A stretch of 8,074 nucleotides of DNA from Methylocystis sp. (GTDB lineage: Bacteria; Pseudomonadota; Alphaproteobacteria; Rhizobiales; Beijerinckiaceae), in NCBI GenBank assembly GCA_023253795.1, contig JALRFG010000084.1, forward strand, positions 1-8,074, read 5' to 3'. The notes beneath the pieces are model-generated. The model made no database searches. It had not been told where the DNA came from and saw nothing but the letters and a program-made list of their open reading frames with translations. The position numbers were made by a program, and so were the translations under genes. Positions 1-5,754 of this stretch are shown here, in pieces; within the stretch, counting starts at the first letter, position 1; the number at the start of each line of letters is the position of its first letter.

Positions 1-19
1 GGAAGCGGGCAACGCGCAT
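1..19 (-). CDS. tolB: probable TolB, first six codons only (runs off the left edge)
   Basis: On the minus strand an ATG overlaps the TGA stop of tolA (TGATG) and opens a frame reading MRVARF up to the window edge. TolB, the periplasmic beta-propeller protein that binds Pal, normally follows tolA in the tol-pal cluster, and a basic start like this suits the beginning of a signal peptide. Six residues cannot prove identity, and no clear Shine-Dalgarno precedes the ATG, so translation would rely on coupling to tolA. The call rests on gene order and the overlap; the real tolB start could lie further left. Confidence 0.4.
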
Positions 20-1188
20 CAGTGTTCGTCACGGAACCGAATGGTGATGTCACGCAGCACTTCATCATAATAGGGCATGAAATCTGGCGGTATTTTCATC
101 GGGCTGCACCGGCGCACAGCCTGAAGCGCCTGCTCGCCGCGCGCATGTTCGACAGGGTTGTTGGAACCGTTGACCAATTTGGGACGTCCTTCCAGCTCGC
201 CTGTGCGCGAAAGATGAAATTCAACGACCGGCGCATAGGTCGCGCCGCCAAGCGACAACGCCGACACCCAGCAGGGATGATAGTGATCATGAATATAAGC
301 AGCGATCCGCGATTCCATAGACGCCGATAATTTTTCCGCCGCGCCCTCAGCCGCGCCAAGCGAAGCCGGACGCACTTCCTGTCCCGTCGCCGCGCGCCGC
401 TGCGGCGCCTCGCGGCTCAGCAGATTGGCGATACTGGCGAGATCAAATTTCGATTTCGGCACCGTTTCATCGCCGGATTTCGGCTTCGAGTCTTCGGCCG
501 CCTTGTCGGCGGTCTCGGCGTCCGGATTCTCTTTCGGCTTTTCCTCTTCCTTGCGCTTCTCCAGCAGCTTGACGATGTCATCGGCGCGCAGACGCGGTTT
601 CGGCGGAACAGGCGGTTTCGGCGGGGTCTCTTCCGGCTTGTCTTCAGTCTTGTCGATTTTGGGACGCGTCGGCGGCTTCGGTTTCACCACTTCGGCTTCT
701 TCAGGCTCCGGCTTATCCTCTTCGACAGCGGCCTTGTCCCTGGCCGGCGGCTTCGGCGCGGGCTCGGGCGGCTTGGCGACTTTCTTTTCAGGCGGCGGCG
801 GCGGTTCGGCGGCAGGCGGCGGCGCAGCGACGCGCTTGGGCGGCGTCGGCGGCTCGGCGGTGTTATCGGCGCCAGGTTCCGGACGCCGCGGCGCCTGAGG
901 CGGCGGCGCGGGAACATCCTTGTTCGCCGCATTCAGAGGTGGTTCCGGGGGCAAATCGGTTTTGTCGGCGACGCGATCGACGCGCGGCGCGGGCTTGACC
1001 TCTTTTGCGGTTTTCTCGCCCTTCGTCACCGAATTCAGATCGCTGTCGGAGATGACGTCGATCGGGATCATCTCCGGCGCTTCTTCGAATTTTTCCGCAG
1101 AACCGAACAGGACGACAGCCGCCAGAAGAAGGCCCACATGGGCGATCAGTGAGACGACAAAACCCGGTTCGGAACGCGAAAATCTCAC
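19..1188 (-). CDS. tolA: TolA, periplasm-spanning protein of the Tol-Pal system
   Basis: TolA links the TolQ/TolR proton-driven motor in the inner membrane to TolB/Pal at the outer membrane and helps outer-membrane constriction during division. The 389-residue protein has a short cytoplasmic start, one membrane helix (about 11-31) with the SxxxH motif (S13, H17) that contacts the motor in TolA/TonB proteins, a long Pro/Lys/Glu-rich periplasmic stretch (about 65-245), and a globular C-terminal domain (about 280-389). C306 and C361 could form a disulfide in that domain. The start is GTG at 1188, because the next methionine (M40) would remove the membrane helix; the Shine-Dalgarno is weak. It lies 10 bp after tolR. 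The central part is low-complexity and proline-rich, unlike the Ala/Lys helix of E. coli TolA. Identity is firm from order, topology and the SxxxH motif. Confidence 0.92.
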   Translation of the reverse strand: MRFSRSEPGFVVSLIAHVGLLLAAVVLFGSAEKFEEAPEMIPIDVISDSDLNSVTKGEKTAKEVKPAPRVDRVADKTDLPPEPPLNAANKDVPAPPPQAPRRPEPGADNTAEPPTPPKRVAAPPPAAEPPPPPEKKVAKPPEPAPKPPARDKAAVEEDKPEPEEAEVVKPKPPTRPKIDKTEDKPEETPPKPPVPPKPRLRADDIVKLLEKRKEEEKPKENPDAETADKAAEDSKPKSGDETVPKSKFDLASIANLLSREAPQRRAATGQEVRPASLGAAEGAAEKLSASMESRIAAYIHDHYHPCWVSALSLGGATYAPVVEFHLSRTGELEGRPKLVNGSNNPVEHARGEQALQAVRRCSPMKIPPDFMPYYDEVLRDITIRFRDEH

Positions 1189-1198
1189 TTCCGCCGAC

Positions 1199-1651
1199 TC
1201 ACTTCTTCTCCTGCTCCGTGACCAGAGCGACTTTTTTGTAACCGGCGCTGGTGATCAGCGACATCACTTCGGCGACGCGACCATAATTCACCGCCTTTGA
1301 GCCGCGCACATAGATGCGCTCGTCAAAGCCCTGCTTCGCTGTCTCTTTCAGTTTTTCGAGCAGCTTGTCGACTTCGATCGGCTGATCCATCAGGAACACC
1401 TGACCCTTTTCGTCGATGGCGACGGAAACAGGTTTCTGATCGATATTCAGCGCGCCGGCTTTGGTCTGCGGCAGATCGACGGCAACGCCGGTCGCCAACA
1501 AGGGCGCCGCGACCATGAAGATGATCAACAACACGAGCATGACGTCGATGAACGGCGTCATGTTGATTTCGGCCATCGCGCCGTAACGCGGCACGCCGCG
1601 ACGACGACGACGACCGCCGCCGCCTTTGGCGGTGGAGATGGATGCGCCCAT
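1199..1651 (-). CDS. tolR: TolR, motor subunit of the Tol-Pal system
   Basis: TolR (ExbD/TolR family) works with TolQ as a proton-conducting inner-membrane motor that energises TolA. The 150-residue protein has a basic Gly/Arg-rich cytoplasmic tail (G10-G13, R14-R18), the family motif EINMTPFIDVMLVLL with the key membrane aspartate D36 (equivalent to E. coli D23), a single membrane helix (about 34-54), and a periplasmic domain containing the typical segment IYVRGSKAVNYGRV. The length is normal for the family. The ATG follows an AAGGGAG Shine-Dalgarno with a 9-nt spacer; this site overlaps the TAA stop of tolQ, 14 bp upstream, which implies coupled translation. ExbD is the main alternative, but the position between tolQ and tolA decides for TolR. 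Confidence 0.95.
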   Translation of the reverse strand: MGASISTAKGGGGRRRRRGVPRYGAMAEINMTPFIDVMLVLLIIFMVAAPLLATGVAVDLPQTKAGALNIDQKPVSVAIDEKGQVFLMDQPIEVDKLLEKLKETAKQGFDERIYVRGSKAVNYGRVAEVMSLITSAGYKKVALVTEQEKK

Positions 1652-1665
1652 ACTCTGTCTCTCCC

Positions 1666-2403
1666 TTACGCCGCGCGGTCGCGATTGGCCGTATGCTGGT
1701 CAATCTGACGCGAGAGGATGGCGGAGAATTCGTCGGCGAAGCTTTCCATGCGCGCCTGCGTTTTCGCGACGTCGCCTTGCATTTTATTGTAGGCGATGAG
1801 CGCCGGAATAGCGGCGAAAAGACCGATGGCGGTGGCGAGAAGCGCTTCGGCGATACCCGGCGCGACAACCGCAAGCGACGTGTTTTTCGACGCGGCGATG
1901 GAGCGGAAAGAGGTCATGATGCCCCAAACCGTGCCGAACAGACCGACGAAGGGGCCAGCCGAAGCGACGGTCGCCAGCACCAGCAGATTGGACTCAAGTT
2001 TCTCGACTTCGCGCACGATCGACACATCGAGAACTTTCTCGATACGCGCCTGCAATCCCATGTAGCTGGCGCCAGCGTTCTGGAAGGAGCGCTTCCACTC
2101 GCGCATGGCGGCGACAAACAGCGTGGCGTTGCCGATGGTCGGACGCTCGGAGAGTTTTGTGTAAAGCTCCTCCAGCGAATTACCGGACCAGAAACTGTCC
2201 TCGAAACGCTCCATCGCCTTACGGACGCGACGGAAGAGCAGCGTCTTGTCGACGATGATCGCCCAGCACCACACCGAGGCGCTGAGCAGCCCGAGCATGA
2301 CGAATTTCACGACGATATGCGCGTTCCAGAACATGCTCCACACCGTGATCTCGGCGATGGCGGGATTGGCGATCTGGGTGGCGGCGACTTCGGCTGGATT
2401 CAT
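1666..2403 (-). CDS. tolQ: TolQ, proton-channel subunit of the Tol-Pal system
   Basis: TolQ (MotA/TolQ/ExbB family) forms the inner-membrane oligomer surrounding TolR and uses the proton gradient to drive TolA. The 245-residue protein has three predicted membrane helices (about 29-51, 139-165 and 178-206) and a cytoplasmic loop between the first two. The signature GPFVGLFGTVWGIMTSF (150-166) and the segment VAPGIAEALLATAIGLF (180-196) are near-textbook TolQ. T158 and T191 match the two functional threonines of E. coli TolQ (T145, T178) with identical spacing. The ATG follows AAGGA with a 6-nt spacer. The gene lies 138 bp after ybgC, so a separate promoter or a leader element is possible, and 14 bp before tolR. 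ExbB would be the alternative family member, but the neighbours make TolQ nearly certain. Confidence 0.95.
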   Translation of the reverse strand: MNPAEVAATQIANPAIAEITVWSMFWNAHIVVKFVMLGLLSASVWCWAIIVDKTLLFRRVRKAMERFEDSFWSGNSLEELYTKLSERPTIGNATLFVAAMREWKRSFQNAGASYMGLQARIEKVLDVSIVREVEKLESNLLVLATVASAGPFVGLFGTVWGIMTSFRSIAASKNTSLAVVAPGIAEALLATAIGLFAAIPALIAYNKMQGDVAKTQARMESFADEFSAILSRQIDQHTANRDRAA

Positions 2404-2541
2404 GATTTGTCCTTGCGGCGGCGCGCGGCGCGCCAGTGAGGGATCCTGTGGCGCTTATCGCCGGCGATTTCGCCCTTTTCGGGGCGGTTTTTGCGCCGCA
2501 CAACGCAGGATTAGGCTGGAGGGGTTAAGAATCGGTATGGG
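2404..2541 (-). other. ybgC-tolQ intergenic region / tolQ leader with hairpins
   Basis: This 138-bp stretch has no credible gene. Read on the minus strand it contains, in order, a CGCCC...GGGCG stem (2486-2471), an overlapping GGCGA-AA-TCGCC stem (2474-2463) that would compete with it, and a GC-only hairpin, GGCGCG-CCG-CGCGCC (2434-2420), ending five bases before the tolQ Shine-Dalgarno AAGGA (2414-2410). I see no convincing sigma-70 promoter and no T-tract on the minus strand that would end ybgC transcription. Readthrough from ybgC into tolQ is therefore the simplest view. Any regulatory role for these hairpins is inference. Confidence 0.4.
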
Positions 2542-2961
2542 TCAGGACTTCCGCAAGGCCTGAAGGAAGCTTTCCCGGGCCTGGGCCGGCAGGCGGCGCG
2601 CCCGCCCGTCTTCCACGCAAACGACCTTGACCGTGGCCTTAACCAAAAGCTCCCCGTCGCGCAGGACCCGCTGGTCGAGATCGACCGAGGCGCCGCCGAT
2701 CGCCGTCACGGCGGTTTCGACGGTGAGCAGGTCGTCCATCCGGCCGGGGCGCTCGAAATCGACGTCCATTTTCCGCACCACAAAGAAGATCGGCGCGGCG
2801 GTCGGGCTCTCCAGCAGCTCACGCTGGACGAGCCCCAGCGTGCGCAGTAGTTCGGTGCGGCCGCGCTCCATGAAGCGGATATGCGACGCATGATAGACGA
2901 GGCCGGAGGCGTCGGTGTCTTCGTAATAGACGCGGACCGGGAGCGTGTGGACGAGCGACAT
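2542..2961 (-). CDS. ybgC: YbgC, Tol-Pal-associated acyl-CoA thioesterase
   Basis: YbgC is a cytoplasmic hot-dog-fold (4HBT) thioesterase that hydrolyses acyl-CoA and is encoded with the tol-pal genes in most Proteobacteria; its link to Tol function is not well settled. The 139-residue protein opens with the signature VYYEDTDASGLVYH (11-24), where D17 is the expected catalytic aspartate. The following segments HIRFMERGRTELLR and FVVRKMDVDFERPGRMDD are typical of the family. An upstream in-frame ATG at 3021 would add 20 residues read from inside ruvB and is rejected. The ATG at 2961 fits the family start, lies one base after the ruvB TAG, and has GAGG six bases before it, embedded in the last codons of ruvB. 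It should be coupled to ruvB translation. Confidence 0.93.
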   Translation of the reverse strand: MSLVHTLPVRVYYEDTDASGLVYHASHIRFMERGRTELLRTLGLVQRELLESPTAAPIFFVVRKMDVDFERPGRMDDLLTVETAVTAIGGASVDLDQRVLRDGELLVKATVKVVCVEDGRARRLPAQARESFLQALRKS

Positions 2962-2962
2962 C

Positions 2963-4003
2963 CTATTCCTCTTCCTCGCCAAACAGGCCGAATTGTCCTG
3001 CCGGCCGCGCCGGCTCGGCAAGACCCAGATGACGGAACGCGAGCGGCGTCAGTAGACGCCCGCGCGGCGTGCGCTGGAGAAAGCCCTGCTGGAGCAGATA
3101 GGGCTCGATAATATCCTCAATGGCGTCACGCGGTTCGGAGAGCGCGGCGGCCATGGTTTCGATCCCGACCGGCCCGCCGCCAAAATTCACCGCCACCATA
3201 TCGAGATAACGCCGATCCATGATGTCGAGTCCGATGCTGTCGACATCGAGCAGCGACAATGAACGGTCGGCGAGTTCGCGGGTGATCGTCGTTTCGCCAT
3301 CGACGACGGCGAAATCGCGCACGCGACGCAAAAGACGGCCGGCGATGCGCGGCGTGCCGCGCGAGCGGCGGGCGATTTCCTTTGCGCCGGCGTCGTTCAT
3401 GCCAATGCCCAGCACGCGTGCGCCGCGCTTGACAATCAACTCCAGCTCCGGCGCGGTGTAAAAATTAAGCCGCAAGGGAATACCGAAACGATCGCGCAGC
3501 GGCGAGGTCAGCAGTCCGGCCCGGGTCGTGGCGCCGATCAGCGTGAACGGCGGCAGGTCGAGCTTGATCGAACGCGCGGCAGGCCCCTCGCCGATCATGA
3601 TGTCGAGCTGGTAGTCCTCCATCGCCGGATAGAGCACTTCTTCGACCACCGGCGAGAGACGATGGATCTCGTCGATGAACAACACGTCGCGCGGCTCAAG
3701 ATTGGTGAGCTGCGCGGCAAGATCGCCGGCCTTGGCGATGACGGGACCGGATGTCGAACGGAAATTGACGCCGAGTTCGCGGGCGACAATCTGCGCCAGC
3801 GTGGTTTTGCCAAGGCCCGGCGGACCGACCAGCAACACATGATCCAGCGCATCGCCGCGTTTTTTCGCCGCTTCGATGAACACCTTGAGATTGGCGCGCG
3901 CCACTTCCTGCCCGGTGAAATCATCGAGCGCCAACGGACGCAGGCTGAGATCGGAGTCGTCGTCGCGCGCCGAGGGGGTGACGAGTCTTTGGTTCTCGCT
4001 CAC
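2963..4003 (-). CDS. ruvB: RuvB, Holliday-junction branch-migration ATPase
   Basis: RuvB is the AAA+ hexameric motor that, loaded by RuvA, pumps DNA through Holliday junctions during recombinational repair. The 346-residue length is normal. Visible motifs are Walker A GPPGLGKT (60-67), Walker B VLFIDEIH (D111, E112), sensor 1 GATTRAG (157-163), the arginine-finger segment SPLRDRFG (R170), and sensor 2 GTPRIAGRLLRRVRDFA. The C-terminal winged-helix DNA-binding domain includes the conserved FLQRTPRGR. The protein ends in an acidic EEEE tail. The start is GTG at 4003, sharing GTGA with the ruvA stop, and is supported by AAGGAG eight bases upstream. No LexA-type box is visible near the gene; transcription most likely comes from ruvC or further upstream. 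Confidence 0.97.
   Translation of the reverse strand: MSENQRLVTPSARDDDSDLSLRPLALDDFTGQEVARANLKVFIEAAKKRGDALDHVLLVGPPGLGKTTLAQIVARELGVNFRSTSGPVIAKAGDLAAQLTNLEPRDVLFIDEIHRLSPVVEEVLYPAMEDYQLDIMIGEGPAARSIKLDLPPFTLIGATTRAGLLTSPLRDRFGIPLRLNFYTAPELELIVKRGARVLGIGMNDAGAKEIARRSRGTPRIAGRLLRRVRDFAVVDGETTITRELADRSLSLLDVDSIGLDIMDRRYLDMVAVNFGGGPVGIETMAAALSEPRDAIEDIIEPYLLQQGFLQRTPRGRLLTPLAFRHLGLAEPARPAGQFGLFGEEEE
2966..2971 (-). promoter_or_regulatory. Shine-Dalgarno of ybgC inside the ruvB tail
   Basis: GAGGAA lies just before the ybgC ATG, separated from it by the ruvB stop codon and one base. It is part of the GAG/GAA codons that encode the acidic end of RuvB. It decides in favour of the short ybgC start at 2961. 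Confidence 0.7.
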
Positions 4004-4617
4004 GCCGCCAGCTCCTTGAGACCTTGCCGGATCAGCGCGCCGGTTTCGGCGCCTTCACCCAATTTTTTGACACTGGCGGCGACGGCGGCGGCGGCTTGCG
4101 GGCGGCCATAGCCCAAATTGACCAACGCCGAAATCGCATCGCGCACAGCGGAAGGCGCGTTCTCCGCTTCCATATCGCCCGAGAGTCTGGCGACCAGCGG
4201 ATCGACCGCGCCGAAGGCTGGCGCCTTGTCCTTGAGTTCGGCGACGATGCGCGCGGCGAGCTTGGGGCCGACGCCCGGCGCGCGCGCGACCATCGCCTTG
4301 TCCTGCGTCGCGATGGCGGCGGCGAGTTCGCCCGGCGGCAGGATCGAGAGAATGGCCAGCGCCACTTTGGCGCCGACGCCCTGCACATTTTGCAGCAGGC
4401 GAAACCAGTCGCGTTCGTTCTCGCTCTCGAAGCCGAACAGCCGGATGGAATCTTCGCGCACCTGCGTCTCGATGGCGAGCGCGCTCGCCTCGCCGGGACG
4501 CGGTAATTTTTGCAGCGTGCGCGCCGAACATTGCACGACATAGCCGACGCCATTCACATCGAGGATAACGAAATCCTCTCCATAGCTGTCGATCAGGCCC
4601 TTGAGCTTGCCAATCAT
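4000..4617 (-). CDS. ruvA: RuvA, Holliday-junction recognition protein
   Basis: RuvA binds four-way junctions as a tetramer and recruits RuvB rings. The 205-residue protein has the three expected domains: an OB-fold (about 1-63), two helix-hairpin-helix motifs (LLQNVQGVGAKVALAIL, 74-90, and RAPGVGPKLAARIVAEL, 112-128), and a C-terminal three-helix RuvB-binding domain (about 155-205) with the typical LVNLGYGRPQA. E55 and D56 are at the same positions as the acidic pin of E. coli RuvA. The ATG shares ATGA with the ruvC stop and has only a poor Shine-Dalgarno, so translation is probably coupled to ruvC. An Ala/Asp-rich linker (about 132-152) joins domains II and III. Identity is clear. Confidence 0.97.
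   Translation of the reverse strand: MIGKLKGLIDSYGEDFVILDVNGVGYVVQCSARTLQKLPRPGEASALAIETQVREDSIRLFGFESENERDWFRLLQNVQGVGAKVALAILSILPPGELAAAIATQDKAMVARAPGVGPKLAARIVAELKDKAPAFGAVDPLVARLSGDMEAENAPSAVRDAISALVNLGYGRPQAAAAVAASVKKLGEGAETGALIRQGLKELAA
4012..4017 (-). promoter_or_regulatory. Shine-Dalgarno supporting the GTG start of ruvB
   Basis: AAGGAG, within the last codons of ruvA, lies eight bases before the GTG at 4003. There is no ATG in a suitable position, so this site fixes the GTG as the ruvB start and explains efficient translation despite the 4-bp overlap. Confidence 0.75.
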
Positions 4618-5117
4618 GCGATCGCCCGCATCCGTGCGCCGCGATGCTGCGCGTGACAGATCGCCACCGCGAGCGCGTCGGCGGCGTCGGCGTTCGACGC
4701 CGCGCTGGAGGGCAACAAGACCCGCACCATCATTTGCACCTGTTGTTTGTCGGCGTGGCCGGCTCCGACGACGGTTTTCTTGACGACATTGGCGGCATAT
4801 TCGGCGACGATCAGGCCAGCCAGCGCCGGCGCCGCCAGCGCGACGCCGCGCGCCTGTCCCAGTTTCAGCGCCGATTGCGGATCGCGGTTGACGAAAGTCT
4901 CCTCGACCGCCGCCTCATGCGGCGCATAATCGGCGATCACCCGCATCAGCCCTTCATGCAGGTCGCGCAGCCGCGCGCCCATCGCCTGGGTGGGGTCGGG
5001 TTGCAGGCGGCCGCAGTCGACAAAAGAAAGGCGCGAGCCCTGACATTCGATGATCCCCCAGCCTGTGTTGCGCAGGCCGGGATCGACGCCAAGGATGCGA
5101 ATCGGAGCATTGGTCAT
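4614..5117 (-). CDS. ruvC: RuvC, Holliday-junction resolvase
   Basis: RuvC is the dimeric, Mg2+-dependent endonuclease that cuts Holliday junctions symmetrically. The 167-residue protein has the RNase H-like fold signature ILGVDPGLRNTGWG (8-21). The four acidic catalytic residues can be placed at D12, E72 (in AAVEETFVN), D144 and D147 (in SNADAADALA). K124-Q125-Q126 falls in the conserved basic loop before the last acidic pair. The ATG at 5117 has no clear Shine-Dalgarno. It lies 47 bp after the IscU-like gene, and I see neither a convincing promoter nor a GTTC/GAAC-type SOS box in that gap. In many alphaproteobacteria ruvC follows yebC; here its upstream neighbour is an Fe-S scaffold gene. 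Confidence 0.97.
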   Translation of the reverse strand: MTNAPIRILGVDPGLRNTGWGIIECQGSRLSFVDCGRLQPDPTQAMGARLRDLHEGLMRVIADYAPHEAAVEETFVNRDPQSALKLGQARGVALAAPALAGLIVAEYAANVVKKTVVGAGHADKQQVQMMVRVLLPSSAASNADAADALAVAICHAQHRGARMRAIA

Positions 5118-5164
5118 GCCGGAGGGTAGCCGGATCAGGGCCTGCGGCGCGAGAGGGTTCTGAT

Positions 5165-5602
5165 CTAGCCGGCGGCGGCGTGCTCCGCCTGCTCCAGCGC
5201 ATCGACCACGGCGTCAAAAGCTAGCAGCGTCGAGGCGTGGCGGGCTTTATAGTCGCGCACCGGCTCCAGCACCGCCAGATCAGCCCATTTGCCGCCGGGC
5301 GGCGGGCCGTTCTCCTTGAGCATGCGGCGCAGGTCCTCGCGGGCCTCCCGCAATTCCTGCGGGGTCGAGCCGACAATATTGCGAGCCATAATTGAAGCGG
5401 AGGCCTGCCCCAGCGCACAGGCGCGGACCTCCTGCGCATAATCGGCGATCCGCCCGTCTTGCAGCGTCAGATCGACGGTGATGGTGGAGCCACAAAGCTT
5501 GGAGTTAGCCGTCGCCGTAGCGTCTGGCTGATCCAGGCGGCCAAGGCGCGGAATATCGGCGGCCAGTTCGAGGATGCGGCGATTGTATATCTGGTCGATC
5601 AT
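5165..5602 (-). CDS. IscU/NifU-like iron-sulfur cluster scaffold paralogue
   Basis: This 145-residue protein resembles the N-terminal NifU/IscU/SufU scaffold domain on which Fe-S clusters are built before transfer. It has C37 in SKLCGSTITVDL and C62 in RACALGQASASIMA, matching the first two cluster-ligand cysteines. By alignment with the IscU segment HCSVLAEDAI, the third ligand is replaced: RHASTLLAFDAV puts S124 there, with H122 close by. The Asp of the usual CGD motif is also absent (CGS, S39). From memory, relatives beside folE in Rhizobiales share this pattern, so it may be a family trait, not decay. Cluster assembly, transfer or some other metal role is possible; a function cannot be assigned. 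The ATG at 5602 has a weak Shine-Dalgarno. It diverges from folE and leads into ruvC. Confidence 0.85.
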   Translation of the reverse strand: MIDQIYNRRILELAADIPRLGRLDQPDATATANSKLCGSTITVDLTLQDGRIADYAQEVRACALGQASASIMARNIVGSTPQELREAREDLRRMLKENGPPPGGKWADLAVLEPVRDYKARHASTLLAFDAVVDALEQAEHAAAG

Positions 5603-5631
5603 CCGTTCGGACTTATCTTTGACGGCTACTC

Positions 5632-5643
5632 CTCTATATAGAG
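5632..5643. repeat. 12-bp perfect palindrome in the divergent promoter region
   Basis: CTCTATATAGAG is its own reverse complement and stands out in GC-rich surroundings. With a one-base bulge the symmetry extends to ACTC on the left and AGT on the right. It may be a shared divergent -10 element, a repressor site, or both. It does not resemble the RirA, Irr or Fur sites I know. Confidence 0.6.
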
Positions 5644-5743
5644 AGTAACGGCGGCCGCCGAAAGCGGCGTCGAACGGCGCTGATGGAAAGTCGTCCCACC
5701 CGCTGGGTTCAGGACGAAGACATGGCGTGTAACGCGTATGACT

Positions 5744-5748
5744 GGAGG
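5744..5748 (+). promoter_or_regulatory. Shine-Dalgarno that fixes the folE start
   Basis: GGAGG lies six bases before the ATG at 5755. The upstream in-frame ATGs at 5683 and 5722 and the downstream ATG at 5803 have no comparable site, so 5755 is preferred. Confidence 0.75.
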
Positions 5749-5754
5749 CGCCAC

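Larger units (their letters stand above)
5603..5754. promoter_or_regulatory. divergent promoter region between the IscU-like gene and folE
   Basis: This 152-bp region must hold the promoters of both divergent transcription units. It contains a perfect palindrome, CTCTATATAGAG (5632-5643), whose core gives the alphaproteobacterial -10 sequence CTATAT on each strand. For folE a plausible sigma-70 promoter is CTTATC (5612-5617), 16 bases, CTATAT (5634-5639). On the other strand the matching -35 is poor (CTTTCG at 5664-5659). A TTGACG (5619-5624) lies too close to the AT-rich core to pair with it. The part from 5683 to 5754 is also open in the folE frame but is treated as leader because the better start is at 5755. 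Promoter assignment is inference. Confidence 0.45.

Noticed and set aside
590..860. Repeated GGCGGCTTCGG-like units suggesting a tandem-repeat array
   Set aside because: The units are irregular and reflect the Pro/Lys/Glu codons of the TolA stalk; no fixed repeat length or CRISPR-like spacing is present.
425..898. Plus-strand 157-residue Ser/Gly-rich open frame
   Set aside because: It is antisense to the Pro/Lys/Glu-rich stalk of tolA; the low-complexity sequence is the complement of those codons, and no ribosome site or family signature is seen.
1642..2439. Plus-strand 265-residue open frame, rich in Arg, Asp and His
   Set aside because: It covers tolQ on the opposite strand and is typical of the antisense frame of a GC-rich gene; tolQ has clear family motifs.
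2471..2492. Possible rho-independent terminator on the plus strand (CGCCC stem then five T)
   Set aside because: The stem is only 5 bp and no plus-strand gene lies upstream to be terminated; it is more simply described as part of the tolQ leader.
2962..3021. Longer ybgC beginning at an ATG at 3021
   Set aside because: It would read 20 residues out of frame through the ruvB 3' end, gives no family-like sequence, and the ATG at 2961 has a good ribosome site.
4024..4553. Several long frames on both strands over ruvA (including 4055-4531 minus and 4024-4506 plus)
   Set aside because: All overlap ruvA, which has every expected domain; these Arg/Ala-rich translations have no recognisable motif.
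5619..5647. TTGACG as a -35 element for folE
   Set aside because: At 17 bases spacing it faces AGAGTA, which is not a -10 sequence, and it is too close to the CTATAT core.
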